From NCBI GenBank assembly GCA_036874045.1, contig CM072339.1, forward strand, positions 14,329,501-14,393,500: a stretch of 64,000 bases of DNA. The letters run 5' to 3'. The DNA comes from Cymodocea nodosa. Its lineage: Eukaryota; Streptophyta; Magnoliopsida; Alismatales; Cymodoceaceae. A program made the position numbers and the translations under genes. Positions 1 through 11,700 of this stretch are shown in pieces. The notes beneath the pieces are model-generated. The model had not been told where the DNA came from. It did not search any database and worked only from the letters and a program-made list of their open reading frames with translations. The number at the start of each line of letters is the position of its first letter. Within the stretch, counting starts at the first letter, position 1.

Positions 1-1551
1 CTCATTTACTACATAAGATCAAATATTAATTAACTGCTCCGACAAAAGATTATGAGATTTGCAAAAACATAATATATTTTGTCAATCTACTCAATATTTG
101 AAAATGAAAGCAAAATAATAACCTTTGGAGCATCTGATGCAATGATCCTATAGTTTTAAAAGAGGATGACTTGCTCAATCATATTGCAAAGAAGAATATG
201 TTATCAATAAAATATAATAAATGACAAAATAATACAAAACATGTATAATAGAGCCAAGGGGACAGTATGTTGAAATATTATAGAGATGAATCAATGATAG
301 AACATAACTACAAAATATCCACTACAATTCAGTGACTAACCTATAAACCCTCACTAGAAATATTTATTCTTCATATCAAATATTTGTCTTTTAGGAAGAA
401 CATGTCAACTCTTTCTTATCTATAGATATCAGCAATAAAAGAGAAAAATGAAGGCAAAAAACAATCGGGAACTCTAAAAACAGTTGGGAACTCAAAAATA
501 TCACACTGTAATTATGGTGCACATACACACACACATATTCATATCTATATCTTCATGTGTGTGTCTGTGCGGCAATGTTCGTTAATGCTTTCTTCAGTTT
601 GAAGAAAGATATTAATGCATAATACTATTTATCAATGAGTATTTATTTAATTTTTAACATATATAGCTAGATCTAAAATGTTAAAATTAAGTACAATGGA
701 TGTCTAAGCACCACCAATGCAAGCCCTGAGGTAGCTAGTTAACCAAGTTTGTGCCGTAATAACCTTAATTTGAACCACTTCAGCTTTGATATCAAACTGA
801 AATATGAACATCCCTTTCAAAGATATCTGGGTTTGTCTTCATTTGGATGTCCATATATTAAGTTATTAACAATACAAACCTTGGATATCTAACAGGTTGA
901 TAGCTTATTTATTGCAACTCTTTCAATTTGCTTTCTTCCCTCTGTGATTGATAGTTAACAAAGCACAAACAACGATTGAATATACACTGTCCAGTCAAAG
1001 ATTCAGTTTCCAGATTCTGTGTATCAACTAGATCACGATATTCAATTTGATTCAATTCCAGATTCCAGAATCATATGTCAGTTACCTCATGGATTTGCTA
1101 TTATATCCCACATCAATCTCCCAGATGCTGAAAATAAGTACAATAAACATTCAAGATTCTGGCTTTCAAAGAAGGGAAATCGTTGGAAACAAAATATAAT
1201 TGAAACAGAAAAGAAATCTGCACTAACCAGAGAAAATTGGCTGTCGATCTACTCTCGAGTCTCAAGAAATCTGCACCTAAATCTCCAAAACCAGAAAAGA
1301 AAATTAAATGAAAACTCAACACCCCGACACAACCATCAGATCGCATCCAAATAATTTAATCGACCCAATTGAAGCAACCAACCACAATAAGCCCTTGGAA
1401 AACCGGTGGATCAAGTACCACATACCTCGAAACACGCAGAATTTGCAAAACCCATGTCAAAAACCCCAGCTTTTGGACGAAGCAAACGAAACCCACATAA
1501 AAAATAGACAGTCTAGCAACAACAAAGAGAAACCCACACCTACTTGCTTAC
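1..1551. other. Unassigned AT-rich DNA
   Basis: No coding exon was recognised on either strand. An open frame of 111 codons at 1019-1354 (+) shows no family resemblance and is probably chance. The stretch holds short CA/TG repeats near 530-570. Its place relative to the HMA1 gene (intron or upstream flank) cannot be decided because the earlier HMA1 exons are absent. Confidence 0.5.
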
Positions 1552-1700
1552 CTTCTTGATTGGGTTCCACCGCAACTCCAATTCAATCCCACACAGCTAT
1601 CCAATAGATCACCACCCTTGTTCTAGTTCCAGAGCTTGGAAATATCTTGCTTTGGAAATTTATTAGGCTCTCTCCTTTCACTTTCTACTATTGGAGGGAA
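1552..1700 (-). other. Possible non-coding first exon on the minus strand
   Basis: Read on the minus strand this stretch ends in AAGAAG followed by GTAAGC at 1551-1546, a good splice donor. It is followed by a T/G-rich stretch typical of a leader intron. There is no ATG-initiated frame of note. No partner exon was found further left, so this is only a candidate for the 5' leader of a divergently transcribed gene. Confidence 0.2.
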
Positions 1701-2049
1701 ATGTTAGCAGGTGCCGTCAATCGCAGGCCAGAGGGAGCGGGGACTAGCGTGGAGAGGAGTCCAGAGCTTTTGTTGGGCACGAGACCGGGCCACTACCGGT
1801 GCAGGCGCGAGAAGGAGAGAAGCTTTGACGGTGAATCCTCCACGGGTGAACGTCGCGAAGTCTCGGTCGAGGGTTTCGCAAGAGAAATTTTCTAAACGAG
1901 GGCGATGGGAAAGGATTTGACGGTAAAGGAAATTTTTGAATTTTATACAACGGTAAAATCTGACTTTCCTTTCCATCAAGTGTAATGCACACTAACAGCA
2001 TTCTGACGGAATTCAACAATTTTCCTTTTCGTCAGGCACTAACCTCCCC
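1690..2049 (-). mobile_element. PIF/Harbinger-like terminus with GC-rich leader (other end unclear)
   Basis: The right end reads CACTAACCTCCCC followed by TAA, the reverse complement of the terminus GGGGAGGTTAGTG. The inner 190 bases match, in reverse complement and base for base over long runs, the left end of the Harbinger derivative at 12443 (shared GACGGAA repeats and the TGTTAGTGTGCATTACACTT block). The segment 1690-1900 is strikingly GC-rich, like the leaders of other Harbinger copies. A weak candidate left terminus is present near 1693. Confidence 0.65.
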
Positions 2050-2229
2050 TAATTGTGAAACATAAATTAACTTGGATATTAATATGATTAGCCTCAACTT
2101 TCATATAATTATTTTTATATTTGAAAATAATAATTACATTTATTTTTAAATATTCAAAGTTATTAATAAAAATAAACATAAATTAACTAACATGTGTGGG
2201 AATTTTCTTTTTCTTATTTTATTTTATTT

Positions 2230-3155
2230 TTCAAAGTGGTGTTGGGTATATGCATACTGTGGGAGAAGGGTGTTTGGCTACTTGGTTGTCCCTATTGATT
2301 GCCTTGTTAATGGTGTTTGACTGTCTGGTTTGATGGTGTTTAGATGTGCAATTACCTTTACCAACTACCTAATGTAGTGGTGTTGTGTTGTTAGTTGTAT
2401 TTAAGGGGAGTCTAAGGGTTTGTAATGTTATGTTATGATTGTTTTGTATTGAACTCTTAAAGATTGCTACATCTTGAATGGTAGAAAAAATCTATTATCT
2501 AATTATATTTTTTACCATCTAAATCGATTTTTATTGTGATTTGCAATTGACGGAAAGTTTTGTGCCAATGGTCTTTTTATAAGTAGTATTGCCTTGTTTG
2601 GCAATCTATGGGTTGTTATTATGGATGTTGGGGCTTATTTTTATTTAGTCCAAGCTTATGATCTTTGACCATATTCTCTTCGCAAGGAATGGATCATTGG
2701 GCAATGGGAGAAAGGCAACTATTGACAACAAAAGAACCATTAGCTATGTGAGATGAGATGTTGATAATGTGGGAAAGTTATTACATGATGTTGGAGTAGT
2801 TCCCTAACATTGAGGACAAGGTATTTTCTTTCCCCAAGGGGTGATGTAATTGAACTATTTCCTCTTGTTATTGACTACTCGATTGTCTCTACTTGTTTGA
2901 TTGCCTGGTTATCCTTATCGGTTATTTGGTTAGTGGAGTTTGACTATTTGGTTGCTTAGGTTGGCAATGTTTGATTGCCTGATTGTCTTTATTGATTGCT
3001 TGATTTAGTGGTGTTGTGTGGTTAGTTGTATTTAAGGGGAATTTAAGGGTTTGTAATGCATTGAACTAGTAGAGATTGCTTCATCCCAAATTAGAGTAAA
3101 ACTCTAGTATCTAATTGTATTTTCTTTCCATCTAAATCCATTTCTACTATGATTT
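2230..3155 (+). mobile_element. Remnant LTR retroelement with two related LTR-like direct repeats
   Basis: Segments around 2372-2545 and 3006-3155 are direct copies (shared GTTAGTTGTATTTAAGGGGA, then GGGTTTGTAATG, ATCTAATT and CCATCTAAATC). They lie about 630 bases apart. Between them a stretch near 2807-2845 resembles the end of a retrotransposon polyprotein followed by a purine-rich tract (ccccaaggggtgatg). No intact gene remains. Confidence 0.5.
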
Positions 3156-3159
3156 GCTT

Positions 3160-4016
3160 GATTGTTTCGATCATTTGATGTCTTGTTTTGCCTTGCAATG
3201 GAACATCCATTGCATTGGTAGTCACTTAGTTAGACATCACCTATGCATTAGGCCTCTTCTTAGCTCATGTTGTAGACAAGGAAAGTTTATTACGAAGGAG
3301 TCACTTGAGTGTTGGCTTATATCAAAGGTGCACCTAGAAAAGGACTTGTCTATATAAAACATGGCCATCTAAAGGTTAAGACCTTTTCAAATGCTAGATA
3401 TGTTGGAGATTGTGGGAATTAGAAATCTATATTTAGTTACCACACATATGTTAGGGAAAATCTAGTAGTATAGCATAGTAAAAGCAAAATATGATTTCTT
3501 GATTTAGTGCAGAGGTGGAGTATTGATGTATGGCCCAAGTTGGGTGTGAGATGATGTAGGTGAAATCCTTTCTAAATGAATTGAGGTTTGCTTTAAGAAC
3601 TCTCATAGAGATGCATTGTGACAATCAAGTGATAATATTTATTGTTAACAATAATATTTTCATGAGAGGATAAAATATATTAAGGTAGATTGTTACCATA
3701 TTTAGAATATAGTGATGAATGAGATTATCTCCATGTCATATACTCCATCATTAGCATAATGACATGATATTTATACCAAATCTTTAAGTGTAAAGGTGTT
3801 TAAGAATCTTTGTAATAAGCTAAATATGATAAATATTTATACTTCAACTTGAGTGAAAGAGTTAGAGATACTAGTGTATGCTATAATATGTGAGTAATAA
3901 AATGTTGTTACGAGGGAATTTTGTATAATAGGGTTAGGGGTTATGTTAACCCATGCCTTATATATATCCTTATACTTTTTCTCTCATGTAAATGATATCA
4001 TTTTCTCTTCACATAG
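3160..4016 (+). pseudogene. Ty1/Copia reverse transcriptase end, RNase H and LTR, decayed
   Basis: Translation with frame changes gives KGAPRKGLVYIKHGHLK followed by a region resembling the Copia junction of reverse transcriptase and RNase H. Further on there are CDNQ, then NKLNMINIYTST just before a short polypurine-like tract (3842-3853) and a degenerate LTR to about 4016. There are several in-frame stops. This is an old plus-strand Copia tail. Confidence 0.7.
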
Positions 4017-4034
4017 GAATTGCCTAATCATTTA

Positions 4035-7000
4035 AGGTTTGTTTGTGTACTTGGAATTGGAATTGAAATTTTGACGGAATTAGAATTTTACAGAATTAAA
4101 CAAAAGTAGAATTTGAAATTTAGGTGTCTGTGTACGTTCAAGAATTTGATGAAAATTAAAATTTAAGTGTTTATGTACAAGATAGAATTAGAATTTTATA
4201 TTTGTGTACATTAATAATGTAATATAATTATCTTTAATTAATTAATTTAATTAGTTAGTAAAAATATAATTAATTAATAAATTTATTACATTAATCAATT
4301 GATTTTACGATATAAAATAATATAAAACAAATTTCTTGTTAGGATTACATTACCTATAGATTTAAATCTACACCTTATAAAGTCCATTGTTAAAAAGTTA
4401 CTCAATCACAAACATATATCATTACAAATTGAGATTTATGCAAAGATTTTTCTCTATCCTATTCTAACATCAAACTATATGTACTTTATAAAAATGATAA
4501 CGTTAATCAAGACTTTCATGTTCATATTCTCATCCTCTAGAATTATTGATGCATCTTGGTAACAAGTTCACTCATAATATCTACTAAGAATAATTGCTTC
4601 ATTGTTGATTGTAAGGTCTTCTTGCCTTAGACTTAGGATAATGAAATGACATAACTAGTGTGAATGCATTTGGAAAAGAGTTTTTTTTTTTCTTCATAAT
4701 ATCATTAACTTCAACTTCCCCTGATCATGTTGCTTTATGGTATGATAAACAAAAATTACTAAGGCAAAATAAGAATTGAAAGTATTAATGTATGAGGAAG
4801 ATAATTTCTAGATAGACAAAAATTGAGTACCTTGTCTTAATAGTATTATGAAATGATCCTACTGTTATTACTGTTATTAATTGTCTTGGTTAACTTTATT
4901 ATAAAGATGAAAATACATAGTGGTCGAAACTATTTAAAGATAGCTAGGAATTACTTTTCATCTCTATTCAAGTGAAATACATTGAAAATGAATTTCTCTT
5001 TTCAATTGGTCAATGTTGGAAGGTTTCAAAAATTTTAATATAAATTTTCGGTAGGTTTCATTTTCAAAAGATTTCAAAAAATTTCAGTATAAATTTTTGG
5101 AAGGTTTCAAGAAATTTCGAAAACTTTTTCATTGATGCACATAAAATGACGAGGTTTGCTTCAATTTAATTACAATTACTTCCCCCTTATATCTACATTG
5201 TGCATTGTTTTCAATATAACAAATAGCAGAATATGTATTACATGGTAGCTAACATGATATAATGGAATAAAGTCGGTTAATTGAGTTATTGATTAAGTCA
5301 ACGAACTTATTCCATTAAGTTATCACGTAACTCAATGAATTGCACTATAATAACTATTGAATGAAAGGTAATTATGATGGGCGTACCTTGTTCTTTTATA
5401 ACTTAGATGATGTATTTTGAATTTTGTTCCTAAGATATCTTTCATTCACCAAAATTAACAAAACAACAAGTAAAAGTAAAATATATATATTTATATGCAT
5501 TGTGTGGAACTTAGGCTTCTACGTCTTTGATGATTCATAAGCAAGTTAGATGGTTTCTCAAAATAGATACTAATAAATTAGATTAATGGTGATTTTTTAA
5601 TTTGCTTGTAATTAAAGACATAATGAATCATGATAAATAACATGAACATATATCTTTTCTATTTAACTCATAAATGCAACAGTAATACATTTACAATAAA
5701 TCATTATTACAGAAACACAATTTAAAAACATTACTAGAAAGTAACATATGGAATGAATGTAACAGTCCATGCAAAACATTTAGGCATGACTCTTCTAGCT
5801 TTTAATTCCACTTCTATGGACTTTGCTCACTTCTTCAACTAATAAATTTGAAGTATGTTATCTGCACTAAATATCAAAGTGTTACCATTAATGAAATGAA
5901 ATGTGGTAACCGTTCATTTACTCGACCATGATGATATAGGTGCTTCTATTTTTACAAATAATTGAAAAAGAGATCAAGACTTGGTCACAATAAGTGCAAG
6001 GATGATTCAATATCAAGAAATTTATTACACCTCATACACCTTAGAAATATTATTTTCGTTGCCATAGGTTTCTCAAAGGTTCTCGCACACCTTCTTGGCT
6101 AGATGTATTCAAGAAATTCTTGAAACTATGCATTCATCCACACTATTCAAGATCTAGGAGATAATAACATGGTTTGTAGCACACCAAGTCGCATACGTCT
6201 TTGATTTATCATTAAAGAGAGGATTGTTGAGGAACCTGCTGAGAGACTTAACGAGAGACGGACTAAGAGACCTAAAGGACCTATAGGCGGGTAATGGGCG
6301 AACATTTTAAGGACCTACAAGGAGACGAGTGGAGAGACTTTACAGGCCTAATGGAAGAAGGTAGAAGACTTTAGGAACCTATGGGAGAAGAGGATTAATC
6401 CTAATGGTTTCTCTTATGAACTCGAACTTGTGAAGGATTTTGATGCTTACTTAAAAATAATTAGTACCATCTTTGCCATCAGCTCGAACTTTTGGCATAA
6501 CGGTAGTCTAGTCCTAACAAGTGATATTAGAATGAGATTACAAATGTTTGTTCGAAACCCTGATGATGCATTATGGGATGCATTTTTCGATGGAAGAGAA
6601 TTGTTGAGGAACCTGCTAAGGGACTTGATGGTAGATGGGTTGAGAGACCTGAAGGATTTATAGACAGGCGACGAATGAACACTTTAAGGGCTTACGAGGA
6701 GTTGAGTGAATGGACCTTATAAACCCGATGGGAGAAGGGAAAAGGCTTTAGGGACCTATGAGAGAAATGAGTTAATTCTGATGGTTTTTCCTACGAACTC
6801 AAACTTGTGAAGGATTCTAGGGTTTACTTAAAAAGGATTGGTAACATCTTTGCTATCAGCTTAAATTTTTAGCATAATGGTAGCTTAGTCTTAACAAGGA
6901 TTAGTTAGGTGGTGCTCTCGTATATTGACGACATAAAAGGTTTCAAATGCTGAAGCCCAACAATGATTGTTATTCTCAATGAGTCTTACATTAGTAATCG

Positions 7001-7650
7001 TTAGTTGATTAAGGAGAGTAGCCTTTAATGTAGTTGACTACTTGGATGAGATCACAATTGCTGGGAGAAAGACAAATTGACTTCAAAGATGGTGCAATGG
7101 CGATGGAGAAGGAGATGGGTCGGTTGTTGAACAAGTGCTAACCTTTACAATTTGGTCGTATTACAAAGATGACGTCAATTAGAGCTATTAGAGAAGACGA
7201 TCATAGTAGAAGGTGCACTCAAGCTTAACTAGTTAGAGGGAATAGCTCTGATAGATGCAGAGGATTACTCAAAAATTGAAAACTTTGATACCAAGAAGAA
7301 AACAATGGGTTTAGTGTGAAAAGAAGTGATTAGGGCTTGCATTCACACATGAAGGGGATAAATACATGAGATTAGGGTAAACAGATATCTGTTTACTCGA
7401 TGATAGTAAGCACATTCCAACAATGTTCATATGCCATTTATTAATAACTAAATGGTATGCAAGATTGTTTTAAGATGGAAATGAATTTCACATCTTTTAA
7501 GATGTGAATTCACATTTTTGTGTTTACATTGTAATTCAGAATTTTATTTTTTTCTGGAATTGAAATTTCAAGTGTACAAACACCCATTGTTTTGAAATTA
7601 GATGAAATTTTAATTCATTTTCGTCCAATTTCAAGTGCACAAATTTCACC
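4035..7650. mobile_element. Candidate TIR-bounded DNA element (Harbinger-like, non-coding)
   Basis: The left end AGGTTTGTTTGTGTACTTGG and the reverse complement of the right end (GGTGAAATTTGTGCACTTGA) agree at 17 of 19 positions after the first seven bases. TTA flanks both ends (4032-4034 and 7651-7653), as expected for a 3-bp PIF/Harbinger duplication. The outer bases do not match, and no transposase domain was recognised inside. A 377-bp tandem duplication lies within it. It could be a non-autonomous element enlarged by other insertions. Confidence 0.45.
6224..6900. repeat. Two-copy tandem repeat, period 377 bp
   Basis: The stretch starting TTGTTGAGGAACCTGCT at 6224 recurs at 6601. It continues in parallel (GGGAGAAG, TGGTTT, CTCGAACTTGTGAAGGAT, then GGTAG.CTAGTC.TAACAAG) to about 6522 and 6899. 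The copies differ by many substitutions, so the duplication is old. The second copy is not coding. Confidence 0.85.
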
Positions 7651-7659
7651 TTAGGATTT

Positions 7660-8526
7660 TATTTTATTTCATAGTTATTTCTGATACTGCTGAGTTTACA
7701 CTCCATTTTTTAGTCTTAGTTTAAATTATTTGAATTTTACTGTATTTCTCCTATTTCTAGTTTAGATTTAATTTTTACTTTACTTTCATCACCATCATCA
7801 ACAAATAGCATACATAATTTCTCCTTGAATTTCTTTAGTTATTTTATCCATCATAAAAACAAATAGGTAAAGACTAAGAGACGATCCTTAATGTAAACAA
7901 TTAATTGGAAATTGTTTTTTCTCTCCTTATATTTTAACACTAGGTACTGTCCTCCGCAGATAGGTGAAATTTTTGAAAGATAAATTGATGAAAATAAAAA
8001 AGAAAGTGGTTTGTTGATGCATGACATAGGAATACAAAATAAACTGCAAAGAAAAGGGTTTTCATAACGATGGCTTGTTTAAACCAAAGAAAAATATTGA
8101 ATCCAATAACTGAGACGAAATTGGCATAGGGCATCACTATATGCTATTGGAAAACTATTACATTGTGATCCATTATACTTGCTTTCGTGTCTCTTGTTTA
8201 TCTGGGCTACCGTGCTGTCTATTATGGTCAACCAATTTTATAAAAGATTGTCAAACGTATCTATTAAGATAGTTGGGAGTCTGGTTGTGTTTTATTTATA
8301 TCTGATCATCATTCACGTGATGTAGTAGCTTCATGAAATTATTGTGGGAGAACCTGAGTGACCAAAAAAACACATGCAAAAATGATTTTATGGATGCTAT
8401 GTCTGAGTGCTTAATTTTTAATATGTTCTTCAAATCAGAATTGTTTTCCTGTATTTAAAGCTTGCCATTTTTTTCCTCTTGTTAAATATTTGCTTTTAGC
8501 TTCTGTTTCTTTATGATTCTGATCAG
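7660..8526. other. Intron sequence upstream of HMA1 exon a
   Basis: This AT-rich stretch has no recognisable repeat or gene. The last 60 bases are pyrimidine-rich and end in the cag acceptor of exon a. A 65-codon minus-strand frame at 7940-8137 is without family resemblance. Confidence 0.5.
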
Positions 8527-8722
8527 GTAACTAAATCATGGGAAGATTCAACAATTAACAAGATTATGCAGCTAACTGAAGAAGGACAACTAAACAAACC
8601 TAAATTACAACGTTGGTTGGATGAATTTGGTGAATCTTATAGCAAAATTGTAGTAGCTCTTTCATTGGCAGTAGCTATCATTGGACCATTTCTTTTTAAA
8701 TGGCCTTTCATCAGCACTTCTG
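8527..8722 (+). CDS. HMA1: HMA1 exon a: actuator-domain end and membrane helix
   Basis: The acceptor is tctgatcag before 8527 and the donor is GT at 8723. The exon encodes 65 codons plus one base. It contains [17 protein letters not shown], a conserved HMA1 block after the actuator domain, then [13 protein letters not shown], then a hydrophobic stretch from about [12 protein letters not shown] to FLFKWPF that would be the helix before the SPC helix. It starts on a codon boundary (GTA). The preceding exon, which should carry the phosphatase-loop and GGARNLDG region, was not found between 1 and 8526. An open frame runs past the donor for 18 more codons; alignment to the family shows this read-through is intron. 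Confidence 0.92.
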
Positions 8723-11700
8723 GTAAAATTCAAACTTCATTTAGTATAGATCATTATAATCATTTAAATGATCAATAGTTTACAATTCTTCATATTGATT
8801 TCAAGTTTTAAGTTTTCCATTGGTAACTCGTAGGTTTGACATGTTCTTGTCTTGAATAATGGCTTGTCATTTTTTCATTTTTAAATGGATCTTGGTTGGA
8901 TATGTTAATGGATCATCTAGCATATTATCTGGGTTTAATGCTACTCAAATTTCATGCCTTAGTGCATCCATATTTTAGGTTTAAAACACTTGAAAATTTA
9001 TATCGGTGCATTGTAGATATAAACAAACCTAAATAAGCAACAAACAACTACCTATACTATAATCTTACTATGTGGCATAAAATACACAAATCTTTTTCTT
9101 CTATGTATTTTTATATATGGTCAACATGTTCAAAAATAAATAAATTTAAATTGTAAGAGTATATTAATGTACTAGGGTTAAGTGTTATGTGTAAGTTTGG
9201 TTTTATACTGCTGAAATTATATTTGTCTTCTCTATATAGTCTTTATATATAAAGGCCATATGTTTACAGCAAAAAGGGAAAAAATGAAAGAAAAGGGAAA
9301 AACTTGTGTAAACAAGGTAAAAAAATGTTGGAAGTGTATATTAAAAAATTACAAAAATAAGTCTAAAGATAGATCACATTTATTTACCTATTTTCTAAGA
9401 ATAGACTACATTTGCCTATTTATTTTACAACATCGGGTTGTATCATCTGATGGTTATGTTATTACTATTTGAGATATAGTTCTTCTTGAACTTGTCTTAG
9501 ATTTTCTTGTCGTTGCTACTTCTGCTAGAACAACTATTATTGTCTTTTACTATTACTACCACAACTATTATTGCATTTTGCTGCTACTTCTGTTATAACT
9601 TTTGCTACTGTTTGTTGCTACTGTTGTAGCAACTACTATTGCTTGTTGTTGTTATTAATGTTTCAGAAATTAATTTTTTATATTCGTCTATATATTTGTT
9701 ATTCCGTATTATGTTTAAGTTTATTGGATTGTTATTGAGTTTGTTGCAAGTTGGATTCTTTAACTTGAGATGGAGTGTTAGCGTATATTATATTAAGGTT
9801 AAGTGTTATGTGCGGGTTTAGTTCTACGTTGCTTAGATTGTATTTGCCTCTTTTATATAGTTTTTATATATAAAAGTCTTATATTTGCTAATGAAATCAA
9901 TTCACTTCCATCTATTCTTTTGTTTCCACATAAATAAACTCATGAAAATAAATAAACTTAAATTGCATGACTGAAAATAAAACATATATAAATAGGTTTG
10001 ATAAGTCTCAATTTTGACGAAAAAAACAATTAATTTGAGTGCCTGTACTAGTAGGCATAGAGCAAGAGTTGCACGAATTGAAGATAAGATTAAAAAAAAT
10101 CAGTGTTGATTTAATCATATTTTTAAAAGACCAAAGAATCACCAGTTAGGAGTGGTAAATTACTTAGTGTAGAGGAAACTAAAAGAAGTAAATAAAGATC
10201 TAAAACTATTTAATTAGGAATTGCAAAAAAAGATTTAAATTTATATAATTTAATTGAAGATTTGACTATAAATAGAAATACGTAGAATAAATCTATGTAA
10301 TGAGATTATGACTTGAATTATTGTTGCCTAGGGAAGTAGACATCACTTAGGTGGGTGCCTAGGTTCCCAATCATCCAAGGCACCAAAAGTTATGCCTTTT
10401 TTTTTTCTTTTGTAAAATAGCCTGTTCTATTCACGGGGTGGGGGTCCAAGTTGAAAAATTACAGTAATTAGGAGAAATAGAAAAGGCAAACATCTAGAAT
10501 GCAGGTGGAAAAGAAAGTGGAACTAGCTATTGCCTCCTCTTGTTGGGAATACCCAACATGTCCGTGATTGACAAGACTCCATCGGGAGCTCCCTAAAGTG
10601 GTTAAGTTCTCTTTGACTACCATTGAGTCATCTTTTAGCAAAAAAATCTGCTAGCACTTCGCGAGGAATATGTTGTAAGGAGTGTGCTTGATTGATAGAA
10701 TGCCTGAGAGTGGCCTAAATGATTTGGGCCTGTCCAGAAACACACTGATTTTGCTGAAAGCTGTCAAAGAGTGGTAGAGAGTCAGTCTCGATGTCAAGAA
10801 TCTTCAAGTTGAAGCTTAAATCTTTGTAGATAGCTAGACTACTCTACATGGCCTCAAATTCGGCCATAATCACATTGGTTTGGCTGTAATGCTTGAAGAA
10901 AGCAGCTATAATTTCCCCCTTTACATTTCGAAGCACCATTTGTGTTAAGCTTGATTCTTGGTTGAGAGAGTTTTTCCCTTGCAATCCATTGGATCTGTGG
11001 TTTGTTGGCTTCCAAGAGCTTGAGCCCAAGTTGCTTAAGTGGCAAAACTTTGTTTGACTTGTATCTCATTTTGGTGAATTCTAAGGCAGATTCCACTCTA
11101 GCTTTGATATCCATAAAGGATCCTTTTTTGTTCTCATATACCGTGAAACATTATTCTTTCCAAGATTCCCAAAGAACATTGGTAACTAAAATTTTTTGGG
11201 TATTGCTTAAGAGGGACTTGCTTTTGTGAAACAGGGTCTTTTGAACAAATTGCTTCCATTCCATTTGGTTTTGTTGATTGCAGACCAATTTTCAGTTAAT
11301 CCAAAACCTCCATAGAATTGCACAATCCTCATGAAAACATAGATGATGTCCGAAGTCCTCTTGTTGAAGGTAGACGTGGCATTTGCACTGTGATGCCAGA
11401 TTAAAACCTTCTTTTAGGTGTTGGTCTCCATCGGTAGGATGAAATGGAATAATCTCCAAAGGAAGAAGGAGATCCTAGTTGGTAGAAATTTATTCCACAC
11501 ACCTCCATTCCTTTGGTTCTTTCTACTAAAAGTTATGCCTTCTTGTGTTAATAACCTTGGTTGTACCTGGTGGTCTTCATGATTACAAAGCTGCAAATAA
11601 ATGAAACAATGTGATGACATCATTTTGCTTTCTATATTACACCCTCTTGACACCAATGTTGCAAGGAAAGCAAAAACACACTTGACCACCAAATTTATGC

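Noticed and set aside
1019-1354. 111-codon plus-strand frame
   Set aside because: No recognisable domain, composition like the surrounding non-coding DNA, and a competing minus frame overlaps it.
8723-8778. Extension of exon a to the stop at 8776
   Set aside because: The phase and sequence of exon b fit only if splicing occurs at 8722; the extension has no family match.
9260-9472. 70-codon lysine-rich frame
   Set aside because: Lies inside a degenerate LTR element and reflects A-rich DNA.
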